Shown: positions 39,205-49,043, numbered from the stretch's first letter. The stretch: 64,000 nucleotides of DNA from Aurantiacibacter gangjinensis (GCF_001886695.1 NZ_CP018097.1:1941001-2005000); one strand, 5' to 3'. A program made the numbers and translations. Notes: generated by a model not told the origin, from the sequence alone.

Positions 39205-40263
39205 ATGACTGATACCACTCCGCCTCCGGCCAGCTTGCGCCTGCGTATCGACGCTGCCGCTCTGGCGCAGAACTGGCGCGTGCTCGACCGGATGTCCGGC
39301 AGTGCGCAAACCGGCGCCGCGGTGAAGGCGGACGGTTATGGCTTGGGCGTAGACAATGTCATGCCGGCCTTGCTCGACGCGGGGGCTCGCACGTTCTTCG
39401 TCGCGCATTGGAGCGAGGTTGCCGATGTCGCGCGGTTCGTGCCGGCCGGCCAAATTGCTGTCCTGCATGGCGTCGCAAATTTGGCGGAGGCGGCATACGC
39501 CAAGGCGACCGGGGCCATCCCCGTCATTAATTCGGTGCATCAGGCGCGTATCTGGGCTGAGGCTGGCGGAGGCAACTGCCACCTGATGATCGATAGCGGC
39601 ATGAACAGGTTGGGGCTGGAGCCATCGCTGGTCGGCGATCCCGCCGTGCAGCAATTGCAGGTCGATACGCTAATGTCGCACCTCGCGTCCGCCGATGAAG
39701 ACAGCGAGCAGAATGAGAGCCAGCTGGCCGCCTTTCGCGATGTCGTCGGCAGCGTCGAGGCTCGCCAGCTTAGCCTCGCCAATAGCGCGGGCATCGCCTT
39801 GGGGCGGGAATATCATTTCGATCTGACGCGCCCCGGCCTCGCACTCTATGGCGGTGTGCCGCGCCCGGAATTCGATGGCCGGATTACCACCGTGGCGTAT
39901 ATCGAGGCGGCAGTCTTGCAAATGCGCGACCTGCAAGCTGGCGACCGCGTGGGCTACAATGCGCGCTGGACAGCGAGCGAGCCGACCCGCGTTGCGACCG
40001 TCTCGCAGGGCTACGCGGATGGCTTCCTGCGAAGCTGCGGAGCATCGGGTGCGTTGCACCATAACGGCACGGTTTTGCCGATACTCGGGCGCGTTTCCAT
40101 GGACATGGTGATAGTCGATAGCAGCGACAGCGATGTGCGCGAAGGCGATTTCCTGAGCTTTTCCTGCGATTTACCGCAGGTCTCGAAGGCGTCGGGCCTG
40201 TCGCAATATGAATTGCTGACCGTGCTGGGCAATCGCTTCGAGCGCAGTATCAAGACTGGTTAA
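39205..40263 (+). CDS. alr: Alanine racemase
   Basis: 352 residues, type III PLP fold. The PLP lysine is K41 in VKADGYGLG; the second catalytic base region is GDRVGYNARW; the C-terminal barrel has RVSMDMVIVD. It supplies D-alanine for peptidoglycan. The start at 39205 gives the family-typical position of the lysine. The next gene, phaR, starts 31 bases downstream on the same strand. Confidence 0.93.
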   Translation: MTDTTPPPASLRLRIDAAALAQNWRVLDRMSGSAQTGAAVKADGYGLGVDNVMPALLDAGARTFFVAHWSEVADVARFVPAGQIAVLHGVANLAEAAYAKATGAIPVINSVHQARIWAEAGGGNCHLMIDSGMNRLGLEPSLVGDPAVQQLQVDTLMSHLASADEDSEQNESQLAAFRDVVGSVEARQLSLANSAGIALGREYHFDLTRPGLALYGGVPRPEFDGRITTVAYIEAAVLQMRDLQAGDRVGYNARWTASEPTRVATVSQGYADGFLRSCGASGALHHNGTVLPILGRVSMDMVIVDSSDSDVREGDFLSFSCDLPQVSKASGLSQYELLTVLGNRFERSIKTG

Positions 40264-40294
40264 TTGCCAATACTATGCTGCACGTGCTAAGCGC

Positions 40295-40894
40295 TTGTGC
40301 ACGGTCGCCACGCATACGAAAGCTCGAAAATTGCCCAGCAAAAACAGTCAGGATGGTTCTGCGATCATCATCAAGAAGTACGCCAACCGGCGGCTCTACA
40401 ACACGCAGTCCTCCAGCTATATCACGCTCGACGACCTGGCGCGGATGGTGCGCACCGGCGTCGACTTCCAGGTGCTGGACGCCAAGAGCGGCGCGGATAT
40501 TACCCATGCCATCCTGACTCAGATCATAATGGAAGAGGAAGCGAATGGCGAGCAGATGCTGCCCGTCAGCTTCCTGCGCCAGCTGATCGCCATGTATGGC
40601 AATTCCATGCAGGCCATGATGCCGCCTTATCTCGAAGCGGCGATGGCGAATTTTCAGGCCAACCAGGCGTCGATGCAGGAAACTTTCCAGACAAATATGG
40701 GTGCCGATGCCTTCGCCAAGATGGCGGAGAACAACATGGCGATGTTGAAGGCGGCAGCCGGCGCATTCATGCCGGGTGCCGTGCCGCCCGCTCCGGCTCC
40801 GGCAGCCACGGAAGACAAGCCGTCTGGCGACATCGACACCCTGCGCGCCCAGATGGAAGAGATGCAGCGCAAGCTCGACCGCCTCGGCAAGTAG
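40295..40894 (+). CDS. phaR: Polyhydroxyalkanoate synthesis repressor PhaR
   Basis: 199 residues. The N-terminal PhaR domain IIIKKYANRRLYNTQ then SSYITLDDLARMV binds DNA and polyhydroxyalkanoate; the later part is a methionine-rich helix and an alanine/proline tail ending in a coiled coil (DTLRAQMEEMQRKLDRL). It represses phasin and related genes when no storage polymer is present. The start is TTG at 40295 or TTG at 40331; neither has a strong ribosome site, so the first 12 residues are uncertain. Confidence 0.88.
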   Translation: MCTVATHTKARKLPSKNSQDGSAIIIKKYANRRLYNTQSSSYITLDDLARMVRTGVDFQVLDAKSGADITHAILTQIIMEEEANGEQMLPVSFLRQLIAMYGNSMQAMMPPYLEAAMANFQANQASMQETFQTNMGADAFAKMAENNMAMLKAAAGAFMPGAVPPAPAPAATEDKPSGDIDTLRAQMEEMQRKLDRLGK

Positions 40895-40989
40895 CCGCCC
40901 TTCCGTTCCCAATCAGCGCAGTCTCGACTTGATGCCGCCGCCGCATCGTGGAAGAGGCTTGGCCGTCAAACAGCGATAGAAAGTCCAGC

Positions 40990-42531
40990 ATGTCCGCCAT
41001 TCGCCACGCCCTTACCACCAAGCGCGAAGACGATTTCGCGGCCTGGTATCAGGAAGTCATTTCCGCTGCCGACATGGCCGAGGAATCCGGCGTGCGCGGC
41101 TGCATGGTCATCAAGCCGTGGGGCTATGGCATCTGGGAGCGCATGCAGCGCCTGCTGGATGACCGGATCAAGGCCGCTGGCGTGCAGAATGCCTATTTCC
41201 CGCTCTTCATTCCGCTCGCCAATTTCGAGCGCGAGGCCTCGCATGTCGAGGGCTTCGCCAAGGAAATGGCCGTCGTCACCCATCACCGCCTGATTGCGGA
41301 TGGGCGCGGCGGGTTGAAGCCCGATCCGGATGCAAAGCTGGAAGAACCTCTGGTTGTGCGTCCGACCTCGGAAACGATCATCGGCGATGCGATGAGCCGT
41401 TGGGTGCAGAGCTGGCGCGACCTGCCGCTGATGCTCAACCAGTGGGCCAATGTCGTACGCTGGGAAATGCGCACCCGCATGTTCCTGCGCACGAGCGAGT
41501 TCCTTTGGCAGGAAGGGCATACCGCCCATGCCGACGAGGCCGAAGCCAAGGCCGAAACCATGCGCGCGCTGGAAATGTATCGCGCCTTTGCCGAGGAAGA
41601 CTTGTCGCTGCCCGTGATCGCAGGCGAGAAGCCGGAAAACGAGCGTTTCCCCGGTGCGGTGGAGACATGGTCGATCGAGGCGATGATGCAGGATGGCAAG
41701 GCGCTGCAAGCCGGCACCAGCCACTATCTCGGCACCAATTTCGCCGAGGCCGCCAATATCCGCTATCAGGACAAGGAAGGCGGTCAGGCGCTGGCGCATA
41801 CGACCAGCTGGGGCGTTTCCACCCGAATGGTGGGCGGCGTCATCATGACGCACGGCGACGATGATGGCTTGCGCGTACCGCCTGCCATCGCGCCGCATCA
41901 GGTCGTGATCCTGCCCATGCTTCGCGACAAGCCTGAGGATCAGGCGCTGCTCGACTATTGCGAGGGGCTGCGCGCCGCGCTTGCCACCCAGCACACGCTG
42001 GACGAACCGCTACGCGTTCTTCTGGATAAGCGGCCCGGCAAGGCTGCGGCCAAGCGCTGGGACTGGGTGCGAAAGGGTGCGCCCATCATCATCGAAGTCG
42101 GAGCGCGCGACATGGAGAACGGCGTCGTCAGCCTGCTTCGGCGCGATGCCTTGTGGAACACGGATAACGGCAAGCCCGCCTTCCAGACGCCAACGCGCGA
42201 GATCGCCGGGCAAACCGTACCGTCCATCCTCGCCGACATGCAAAACGCCCTGCTGACCGGAGCGCGCGAGCGGCGCGATGCCAATATCGTGCGCGATATC
42301 GACACGATGGATGGTGTGGCAGACTTCTTCGGGGCGTCGAAATATCCGGGCTGGGTCGAGGTGCAGTGGTCCAAGCCGACCGGCGCAGGGCTGGAAAAGG
42401 TCGTGGAGCAGTTGAAGGCGCATAAGCTGACGCTTCGCAATGTGCCGATGAACACGCCGCCTGCCGATGGCACCTGTATCTTCACAGGCGAGCCGGCAGT
42501 CGAGCGGGTGTATGTGGCGCGGGCTTACTAA
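40990..42531 (+). CDS. proS: Prolyl-tRNA synthetase, archaeal/eukaryotic-type (ProS type 3)
   Basis: 513 residues, class II. The N-terminus (MVIKPWGYGIWERMQRLLDD) and AYFPLFIPLANFEREASHVEGFAKE belong to the archaeal/eukaryotic-type branch rather than the longer bacterial type with an editing insert. Motif 2 and 3 regions are VRPTSETIIGDAM and RTSEFLWQEGHTAHA. The C-terminal domain includes a CxF zinc-like end ... GTCIFTGEPAVERVYVARAY, which ends in tyrosine as in this type. The ATG at 40990 is preferred over 40948. Confidence 0.92.
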   Translation: MSAIRHALTTKREDDFAAWYQEVISAADMAEESGVRGCMVIKPWGYGIWERMQRLLDDRIKAAGVQNAYFPLFIPLANFEREASHVEGFAKEMAVVTHHRLIADGRGGLKPDPDAKLEEPLVVRPTSETIIGDAMSRWVQSWRDLPLMLNQWANVVRWEMRTRMFLRTSEFLWQEGHTAHADEAEAKAETMRALEMYRAFAEEDLSLPVIAGEKPENERFPGAVETWSIEAMMQDGKALQAGTSHYLGTNFAEAANIRYQDKEGGQALAHTTSWGVSTRMVGGVIMTHGDDDGLRVPPAIAPHQVVILPMLRDKPEDQALLDYCEGLRAALATQHTLDEPLRVLLDKRPGKAAAKRWDWVRKGAPIIIEVGARDMENGVVSLLRRDALWNTDNGKPAFQTPTREIAGQTVPSILADMQNALLTGARERRDANIVRDIDTMDGVADFFGASKYPGWVEVQWSKPTGAGLEKVVEQLKAHKLTLRNVPMNTPPADGTCIFTGEPAVERVYVARAY

Positions 42532-42541
42532 GACGCGCTGA

Positions 42542-42608
42542 GCTCCTGCGAAGGCAGGAGCCTCATTTAGCGTCGCGCAAAGTCGCGGGAGGTCCCAGCC
42601 TTAGCTGG
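42542..42608. repeat. REP-like palindromic element downstream of proS
   Basis: A perfect 8-bp hairpin GCTCCTGC-GAAG-GCAGGAGC (42542-42561) and a second stem CCAGC-CTTA-GCTGG (42595-42608) follow the proS stop. The combination resembles the intergenic repeat (CTCCTGCGAAGGCAGGAG) common in sphingomonads. The first stem may also terminate proS transcription, although only a short T-run follows. Confidence 0.7.
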
Positions 42609-42662
42609 AACTCGTTGAGCGGCCACTTGCCAAGCCATTCTAATTGCGCAAGTCTCCGCGCC

Positions 42663-44063
42663 ATGCGCAACATCCTCATCGCCGTCGCCGCAGCGACCGT
42701 CGCCTTTCCCGCCGCCGCACATGATCATCACGGCGATCCGGGGCTAGAAGTCTCCGAGGAACGGCTTCGCGCCGATATGGATACGATTGTCGGCTTCGGC
42801 ACACGGCACACCCTGTCATCGCAAACCGATCCGGAGCGAGGCATAGGCGCGGCGGTGAATTGGGCGCTGGCTGAGTTTGGCCGCATCGGTGATGCGTGCG
42901 ACGATTGCCTGGAAGTGCTGCCGGTGGGCCGCATAGTCGAGGCCGATGGCCGCCGCATCCCGCAGGACACGCTCGTGCGCAATGCGGTCGCCATCCAGCG
43001 CGGCACGGAGCGTCCCGACGAGGTTATCATCGTGCAGGCACATTACGACAGCCGCGTCACCGATCCGCTCAACGGAACGGACGATGCGCCCGGTGCCAAT
43101 GATGATGGTTCGGGCAGCGTCATGGTGCTGGAAGCCGCGCGTATTCTCTCGCAGCGGGACTATCCTTCTACGATCATCTACGCCCTGGTGACAGGCGAGG
43201 AGCAAGGCCTGTATGGCGCGGGCATCCTGGCCGACTGGGTGGGCGAGCAGGGCATGACGGTGAAAGCCGTGCTCAACAATGACATGATCGGCAATTCCTG
43301 CGGGTCGGACGGCTTCTGCGATGCCGAGCATGTGCGCGTCTTCTCGGAAGGCCTGCGTGCCGATTCCACAGAGGAACTGCGTGCCCGCCAGCGGCGCTTC
43401 GGCGGCGAGAATGACAGTCCGGGCCGCAATCTCTCGCGCTGGCTAAATGATGTGGCCGAAGATTATCCTAACGGGATGCAGGTCCGCCAGATCTGGCGGA
43501 CGGATCGCATGGGGCGGGGCGGGGACCAGATACCCTTCCTCGACCGCGGCTATCCCGCCGTGCGCGTGACCGTGGCGGTGGAAGATTACGAACACCAGCA
43601 CCAAGACCTGCGCGTCGAGGACGGCATCACATATGGCGACACGGTGGACGAACTCGATTGGACCTATCTCACCCGCGCCAGCCAATTGAACCTGCGCGCG
43701 CTGGATCGGCTGGCGCGGGCGCCGATGCCGCCGAGCCTTGACGCGAATGGCATCGTGCGCACGGATACGGTTCTGACCTGGAACGGTGTAGAGGGCGCGT
43801 CGACATATGTCGTGATGGCGCGCCGAACGAATGAGCCGGAATGGACGCAGGATGTGGCAATCGTGAACTACGAAACCTCTTCCGGTACCCGCCCGATCAC
43901 TCCGATGACCGAGCGCGAGCACAGCTTTGTGTCGCCCCTGCGCGGCGATGACTGGATCTTCGGCATTCAGGCCTGCGGTTCTACGCCGAATTCGTGCAGC
44001 CCGTTCTCAAGCGCCGTCCCCGGCGGGGCATTCTATCCGTTGGACGTCGACAACGCAGATTGA
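42663..44063 (+). CDS. Secreted M28 family metallopeptidase
   Basis: 466 residues. The signal peptide (RNILIAVAAATVAFPAAA) is followed by the M28 catalytic domain: metal ligands lie in QAHYDSR (His/Asp), GANDDGSGS, and TGEEQGLYG, where the second glutamate is the likely base. The C-terminal quarter (about 350-466) is a fibronectin-III-like domain, beginning VLTWNGVEGASTYVVM. Such enzymes remove N-terminal amino acids from peptides in the periplasm or outside. The start at 42663 places the signal peptide at the N-terminus. Confidence 0.88.
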   Translation: MRNILIAVAAATVAFPAAAHDHHGDPGLEVSEERLRADMDTIVGFGTRHTLSSQTDPERGIGAAVNWALAEFGRIGDACDDCLEVLPVGRIVEADGRRIPQDTLVRNAVAIQRGTERPDEVIIVQAHYDSRVTDPLNGTDDAPGANDDGSGSVMVLEAARILSQRDYPSTIIYALVTGEEQGLYGAGILADWVGEQGMTVKAVLNNDMIGNSCGSDGFCDAEHVRVFSEGLRADSTEELRARQRRFGGENDSPGRNLSRWLNDVAEDYPNGMQVRQIWRTDRMGRGGDQIPFLDRGYPAVRVTVAVEDYEHQHQDLRVEDGITYGDTVDELDWTYLTRASQLNLRALDRLARAPMPPSLDANGIVRTDTVLTWNGVEGASTYVVMARRTNEPEWTQDVAIVNYETSSGTRPITPMTEREHSFVSPLRGDDWIFGIQACGSTPNSCSPFSSAVPGGAFYPLDVDNAD

Positions 44064-44081
44064 GGCCCCATATAACGGCCC

Positions 44082-46367
44082 ATGCAAAGAAAACAGAACA
44101 CACGGAAGTTCGAGGGACTTCCGAGCAAAGACCAAATCCTTGAATTTATCAAAAACGCCGATGGCCCCACGGGCAAGCGCGAGATTTCCAAACATTTCCG
44201 CCTGAAAGGGCAGGAAAAGATCGCGCTGAAAGCGCGGCTGAAAGACATGGCCGAGGAAGGTCTGATCGACGGCAAGAAGACCGCTTTTCACCGCATGGGC
44301 GGCGTCCCCAAGGTCACCGTGCTGCGGGTGGTCGAGATCGACGAGGGCGAACCAATCGCCATTCCGGAGAGCTGGCAGCCCGACGATGCCACACCGCCGC
44401 CGCGACTGCGGGTGATCGAAAAGAAAAAGCAGGCCGCGCTGCGCGTTGGCGACCGTATTCTTGCCCGCACCGAAGAGCGCGGCAAGGGCTTTCTCGCCCA
44501 TCCGATGAAGAAGCTGCCTTCCGAAGAAGGCGCGATGCTGGGCGTGGTCGAGATCGACAAAAGCGGGCAGGCCTGGCTGGCCCCGGTCGACAAGAAGATC
44601 CGCACCTCTGCCAAGATCAGCGATCGCGGGCAGGCGGAAGCGGGCCAGCTGGTGCTGGCGGAACCGGCCGGCCGCGGGCGGAATGCGAGCGTGAAAGTGA
44701 CGGAAGTGCTCGGCGACCCGCTGGCGCCCAAGAGCTACAGCCTGATTGCGATCCACAAATACGGCATCCCGAACCACTTCTCCGACGAGGTTTTGCAAGA
44801 GGCCGAAGCGGCGGCAAAACTCTCCTTGAGCGAAGAGAAGCGCGAAGACCTGCGTCATCTTCCCATCGTCGCCATCGACCCGGCCGATGCGCGCGACCAT
44901 GACGACGCGATCTGGGCCGAACCGGACGGGAAGGGCGGCTTCAACGCGCTCGTCGCGATTGCCGATGTATCCTTCTACGTGCGCCCCGGCAGCAAGCTCG
45001 ACCGCGAGGCGCGGCGGCGCGGCAATTCGGTCTATTTCCCCGACCGGGTCGTGCCGATGCTGCCCGAAGTGTTGTCCGCCGATGTCTGCTCGCTGCGTGC
45101 GGATGAAGACCGCGCGGCGATGGCGTGCCATCTTTCCATCGACAAGCATGGGCAGATTACCGGATGGCGCTTTACCCGCGCGCTGGTCCGCATTGCCGAA
45201 GTCATTCCATATGAACAGGCACAGGCCCGCGTGGATGACGGCACGGCGGGCGACAACCTGCAGCACCTCTGGGATGCCTGGAAGCTGCTCGCCAAGGCCC
45301 GCGCCGACCGCGACCCGCTTGATCTCGACCTGCCGGAGCGACGCGTCGTGCTCGACGATGAAGGCAAAATTGCCGAGATCGCCGTGCGCGAGCGGCTCGA
45401 TGCGCACCGCGTTGTCGAAGATTTCATGATCGCGGCCAATGTCGCGGCGGCCAAGGCGCTGGAAAGCAAGACCCAGCCCGTCGTCTACCGAGTTCACGAG
45501 CCGCCGACCCGCGAGAAGCTGATCGCGCTGCGCGAATATTTCGACAGCATCGGAAAGAAGTTGGCATTGGGGCAGGTCATCACCCCGGGCCTTTTCAACC
45601 GCATGATGAAGGATGTCACCGATGCGGGCGAAAAGGCACTGGTGATGGAGGCCGTGCTGCGCAGCCAAACGCAGGCCTATTATGGGCCCGCCAATGCCGG
45701 GCATTTCGGCCTGTCGCTGGGCAGCTACGCGCACTTCACGTCGCCCATCCGGCGCTATTCGGACCTGCTTGTCCACCGCGCGCTGGTCGATGGTTTCGGG
45801 CTGGAGCAACCCAAGCCGAACATCAAAAGCGTGCCCGCCAGCTCCGGCCTTTCGGATCAGGATCGCAGCGATCTTGGCAAGATTACCGATGCGATCAGCA
45901 TCACGGAACGCCGCGCCATGGAGGCGGAGCGCGACACGATCGACCGCTATGTCGCTGCATGGCTTTCCGCACGCGTCGGAGAAGTCTTCCCCTGCCGCAT
46001 CACCGGCGTGCAGAAGTTCGGCTTCTTCGCCACCATCGTAGGGCTGGGCGGGGACGGCCTCGTGCCGATCTCCACGCTGGGCCGCGAATATTTCCGTTAC
46101 AACGAGGGTGCGCATGCGCTGATCGGCGAGGATAGCGGGCAGACCTACACTGTCGGCGACAGGTTGGAGCTTCGCCTGGGCGAGGCCAATCCGCTCACCG
46201 GCGCGCTGAAATTCGAGCTGCCCGATAGCGCAGGCGGCGGAAAAAGCGTCGAGCCGCGCGGTCGGCGGCCGGAGAAGAGGTCCCGCCGTGACAGGCAGGG
46301 CAAGCACAGCGTCGGCAAGCGCGGTCGCCCGGGCAATATCCGCCACCAGGGTCGCCGCAAAAAGTAG
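44082..46367 (+). CDS. rnr: Ribonuclease R
   Basis: 761 residues. N-terminal winged-helix and cold-shock domains, then the RNB core with the acidic catalytic cluster AIDPADARDHDDAIWAE, a C-terminal S1 domain (GEVFPCRITGVQKFGFFATI) and a basic tail rich in Arg and Lys. It degrades structured RNA 3'-5', including rRNA and tmRNA-related targets. It starts 19 bases after the M28 gene. The peroxiredoxin-like gene follows after 46 bases. Confidence 0.95.
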   Translation: MQRKQNTRKFEGLPSKDQILEFIKNADGPTGKREISKHFRLKGQEKIALKARLKDMAEEGLIDGKKTAFHRMGGVPKVTVLRVVEIDEGEPIAIPESWQPDDATPPPRLRVIEKKKQAALRVGDRILARTEERGKGFLAHPMKKLPSEEGAMLGVVEIDKSGQAWLAPVDKKIRTSAKISDRGQAEAGQLVLAEPAGRGRNASVKVTEVLGDPLAPKSYSLIAIHKYGIPNHFSDEVLQEAEAAAKLSLSEEKREDLRHLPIVAIDPADARDHDDAIWAEPDGKGGFNALVAIADVSFYVRPGSKLDREARRRGNSVYFPDRVVPMLPEVLSADVCSLRADEDRAAMACHLSIDKHGQITGWRFTRALVRIAEVIPYEQAQARVDDGTAGDNLQHLWDAWKLLAKARADRDPLDLDLPERRVVLDDEGKIAEIAVRERLDAHRVVEDFMIAANVAAAKALESKTQPVVYRVHEPPTREKLIALREYFDSIGKKLALGQVITPGLFNRMMKDVTDAGEKALVMEAVLRSQTQAYYGPANAGHFGLSLGSYAHFTSPIRRYSDLLVHRALVDGFGLEQPKPNIKSVPASSGLSDQDRSDLGKITDAISITERRAMEAERDTIDRYVAAWLSARVGEVFPCRITGVQKFGFFATIVGLGGDGLVPISTLGREYFRYNEGAHALIGEDSGQTYTVGDRLELRLGEANPLTGALKFELPDSAGGGKSVEPRGRRPEKRSRRDRQGKHSVGKRGRPGNIRHQGRRKK

Positions 46368-46413
46368 GAACGGGCAGGGCGCCTCGGCCATTGGTGCAGC
46401 AAAGGAGATCCCC

Positions 46414-46929
46414 ATGCTGAAACCCGGCGAACAGACGCCCGATATCGACCTACCTCTGACCATCGATGCCCGCTTCCACCTCTCCAAGCAGGAGCCTGAA
46501 GCGTTCACCATGCTGGTATTCTATCGCGGCAAGCATTGCCCGATCTGCCAGAAGCAGCTGGAAGAACTGGGCAGCCGTCTCGACGAGTTCGTACAGCGCG
46601 GCATCAACGTGTTCGCCATCTCCATGGATAACGAGGAACGCGCGATGGTGGTGGACGAGGAATGGGACACGCACGACCTGCCTCTGGCCCACAGCCTGAC
46701 CGAAGACGCCGCGCGCGAATGGGGCCTGTATATTTCGCAAAAGCGCGAAGGCAGCGAGGAGCCGGACGTGTTCAGCGAGCCGGGCCTGTTCCTGCTGCGC
46801 CCGGACCGCTCACTGCACATGGCCGTCGTGCAGAACATGCCCTTCTCGCGCCCGTCGCTCGACCAGCTGCTGGAGGGCGTGGATTACACGGTGAAGAACG
46901 ATTACCCGACGCGCGGAACGCTGACATAG
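46414..46929 (+). CDS. Peroxiredoxin-like thioredoxin-fold protein
   Basis: 171 residues. Thioredoxin fold with CPIC in FYRGKHCPICQKQLEELG, as in the AhpC/TSA-like group of peroxiredoxin-family proteins with a CxxC pair. Later blocks are NVFAISMDNEERAMVVDEEW and EPGLFLLRPDRSLHMAVVQN. It probably reduces peroxides or protein disulfides. The ATG at 46414 follows AAGGAG at the right distance; the frame open upstream overlaps rnr and is not protein. A palindromic repeat follows. Confidence 0.78.
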   Translation: MLKPGEQTPDIDLPLTIDARFHLSKQEPEAFTMLVFYRGKHCPICQKQLEELGSRLDEFVQRGINVFAISMDNEERAMVVDEEWDTHDLPLAHSLTEDAAREWGLYISQKREGSEEPDVFSEPGLFLLRPDRSLHMAVVQNMPFSRPSLDQLLEGVDYTVKNDYPTRGTLT

Positions 46930-46931
46930 TA

Positions 46932-47075
46932 ATCCTCCCCGCTGCGGGGAGGGGGACCGCGCGAAGCGGGGTGGAGGGGCGCCGTCGAACGCTTGCTCCG
47001 TTGCTGTCGAAATTAGCTGAGACCGTGCCCCTCCACCATCCTGCGGACGGTCCCCCTCCCCATATTGGGGAGGAT
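46932..47075. repeat. 144-bp intergenic inverted repeat
   Basis: Two arms of about 49 bases (46932-46980 and 47027-47075) are near reverse complements: each end has ATCCTCCCC and each inner end has GCCCCTCCAC on one strand. The 46 bases between are unrelated. This fits a two-armed repeat of the kind found between alphaproteobacterial genes. It fills the gap between the convergent peroxiredoxin-like and universal stress genes and touches the stop codon of the latter, so it may act as a bidirectional terminator. Confidence 0.85.
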
Positions 47076-47527
47076 CAACTCAACCTATCAATCTCTTCGA
47101 CGCTAAGCCCACCCGGTACGATGAAAAGCGGGCATTGCAGGCTGCCTGCATTGGCCGAAAAATGGGCCACCAACGGGCCGGGAGCGCCTTCGGGCGCGGC
47201 GCTCAGCACCAGTGCCGCGACTTCGGGATGTTCGGAAAGATACTCGTTGATAACGCCCTTGCCGTCACCGACTCGCACGGCGATCTGCGGCATTTTGCCG
47301 CTTTCATACATCAGCTCGCCCGCTGCGGAGTTTGCCAGCACTTCTGCGCGGTCGCGCGCTTCCTCCTCGATGGTTGCCTGCACGCCGCCAAAGGCGTTGA
47401 ATGCCTGACGCGGCACCAGTGCCAGCAAGTGGACGACGCCGCCCGTTTTTGCAGCACGCCGCGCGGCAAAGCGCAGGGCGACCTTCGCTTCTTCCGTCTC
47501 GTCGATAATCGCCAGATAGACGCGCAT
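47075..47527 (-). CDS. Universal stress protein family
   Basis: 150 residues. UspA-like fold with RVYLAIIDETEEAKVALRFA at the N-terminus and the end strand LQCPLFIVPGGLS. Universal stress proteins bind ATP in some branches; the ATP-loop here (GxxGxxGxxx) is not evident, suggesting the non-ATP type. The ATG at 47525-47527 follows GGGAG; the longer frame from 47623 is unlikely. It is divergent from pdhC. Confidence 0.82.
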   Translation of the reverse strand: MRVYLAIIDETEEAKVALRFAARRAAKTGGVVHLLALVPRQAFNAFGGVQATIEEEARDRAEVLANSAAGELMYESGKMPQIAVRVGDGKGVINEYLSEHPEVAALVLSAAPEGAPGPLVAHFSANAGSLQCPLFIVPGGLSVEEIDRLS

Positions 47528-47654
47528 GCAAACTCTCCCGCTCCAGGCGGTATCACGCGAAACCGGGATTTTCGCAAGATCGCTTGCCCCTCCCGCGCAA
47601 ATTGGCCAATGAACGGCCAACACGAATAGCAGCTTTCAGGGAGCCCGCGCTTCA

Positions 47655-48968
47655 ATGCCGATTGCCATCAAGATGCCCGCCCTTTCGCCGACGATGGAGG
47701 AGGGCACGCTCGCCAAGTGGCTCGTGAAAGTGGGCGATCAGGTATCCGCCGGCGACATCATGGCCGAGATCGAGACCGACAAGGCGACGATGGAATTCGA
47801 GGCTGTGGACGAAGGCGTGATCGCACACATCCAGGTCGATGAAGGCACCGAAGGCGTGGCCGTCGGCACCGTCATCGCGACCCTTGCCGAGGAAGGCGAG
47901 GACGCGGGCGATGTGCAGCCGATGGGTGATGGTGCAGCAGCTCCGGCTGCGGCTGCGACACCTGCTCCTGTCGAAGATGCGCCAGCCCCTAAAGAGGCCG
48001 CAACGCCCGCTCCCAGTCCTTCGCCAACTCCAGCGCCCACTCCCGCGGCAGCCCCCTCGGGCGACCGCATCATCGCATCCCCCCTCGCGCGGCGCATTGC
48101 CGAGCAGAAGGGCATCGATCTTACCGGCGTGAAGGGCTCCGGCCCGAATGGCCGCATTGTGAAGGCAGATGTGGAGAATGCCCAGCCCGGCACAGCAAAG
48201 GCCGACAAGGAAGCCGCTGCGCCCGCAACGCCGACCGACGCGCTGCCGGTCGCCAAGCCCGAAGCGGCCGATTTCGGAATTCCGCACGAAGTCGAGAAGC
48301 TCAGCTCGATGCGAAAAACCATCGCGCGCCGTCTCACGGAATCGAAGCAGCAAGTGCCGCATATCTACCTCACGGTCGATATCCGCCTCGACGCATTGCT
48401 CAAGCTGCGCAGCGAGCTGAATGCCGCGCTGGAGCCGCAGGGCGTGAAGCTGTCGGTCAACGATTTGATGATCAAGGCGCTGGGCAAATCGCTGGAAGCC
48501 GTGCCCGCCTGCAACGTGCAATTCGCCGGCGACACCATGCTGAAATTCACCCGTGCCGATGTGTCGGTCGCGGTCAGCATCCCCAATGGCCTCATCACGC
48601 CGATCGTCACCGATGCAGGCGCGAAGTCGGTCAGCAAGATCAGCACCGAGATGAAGGATCTCGCCACCCGCGCGAAAGACGGCAAGCTGGCTCCCGAAGA
48701 ATACCAGGGCGGCACGGCCAGCCTATCTAACATGGGCATGTTCGGCATCAAGCAGTTCGAAGCGGTGATCAATCCGCCACAGGGCATGATCATGGCCATC
48801 GGCGCGGGCGACAAGCGCCCCTATGTGGTCGATGACAGCCTGCAGATCGCCAGCGTGATGTCTGCCACCGGCAGCTTCGACCACCGCGCCATCGACGGCG
48901 CAGACGGCGCGCAATTGATGAAGGCCTTCAAGGAAATGATCGAGGCACCGCTGGGGCTGGTGGCATAG
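47655..48968 (+). CDS. pdhC: Dihydrolipoamide acetyltransferase of pyruvate dehydrogenase (E2)
   Basis: 437 residues. One lipoyl domain with the lipoylated lysine K43 ([11 protein letters not shown]), an Ala/Pro linker, a peripheral-subunit-binding domain ([16 protein letters not shown] then [16 protein letters not shown]), and the catalytic core ending in the active-site motif [15 protein letters not shown]. It moves acetyl groups from E1 to CoA in the pyruvate dehydrogenase complex. The E1 genes are outside the window; lpd (E3) lies 950 bases downstream. Confidence 0.96.
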   Translation: MPIAIKMPALSPTMEEGTLAKWLVKVGDQVSAGDIMAEIETDKATMEFEAVDEGVIAHIQVDEGTEGVAVGTVIATLAEEGEDAGDVQPMGDGAAAPAAAATPAPVEDAPAPKEAATPAPSPSPTPAPTPAAAPSGDRIIASPLARRIAEQKGIDLTGVKGSGPNGRIVKADVENAQPGTAKADKEAAAPATPTDALPVAKPEAADFGIPHEVEKLSSMRKTIARRLTESKQQVPHIYLTVDIRLDALLKLRSELNAALEPQGVKLSVNDLMIKALGKSLEAVPACNVQFAGDTMLKFTRADVSVAVSIPNGLITPIVTDAGAKSVSKISTEMKDLATRAKDGKLAPEEYQGGTASLSNMGMFGIKQFEAVINPPQGMIMAIGAGDKRPYVVDDSLQIASVMSATGSFDHRAIDGADGAQLMKAFKEMIEAPLGLVA

Positions 48969-49043
48969 TTTCCTACACGGCGCACTTTGCCTACAAACAG
49001 GCCTTGAGAGCGTTCGATCCGTCCGAAAGTTTTCTGCGACGTA

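Noticed and set aside
44007-46511. 834-codon open frame antisense to rnr
   Set aside because: It mirrors the RNase R gene, whose motifs and length are complete. Long antisense frames are expected in GC-rich coding DNA; this one has no recognisable motif or ribosome site.
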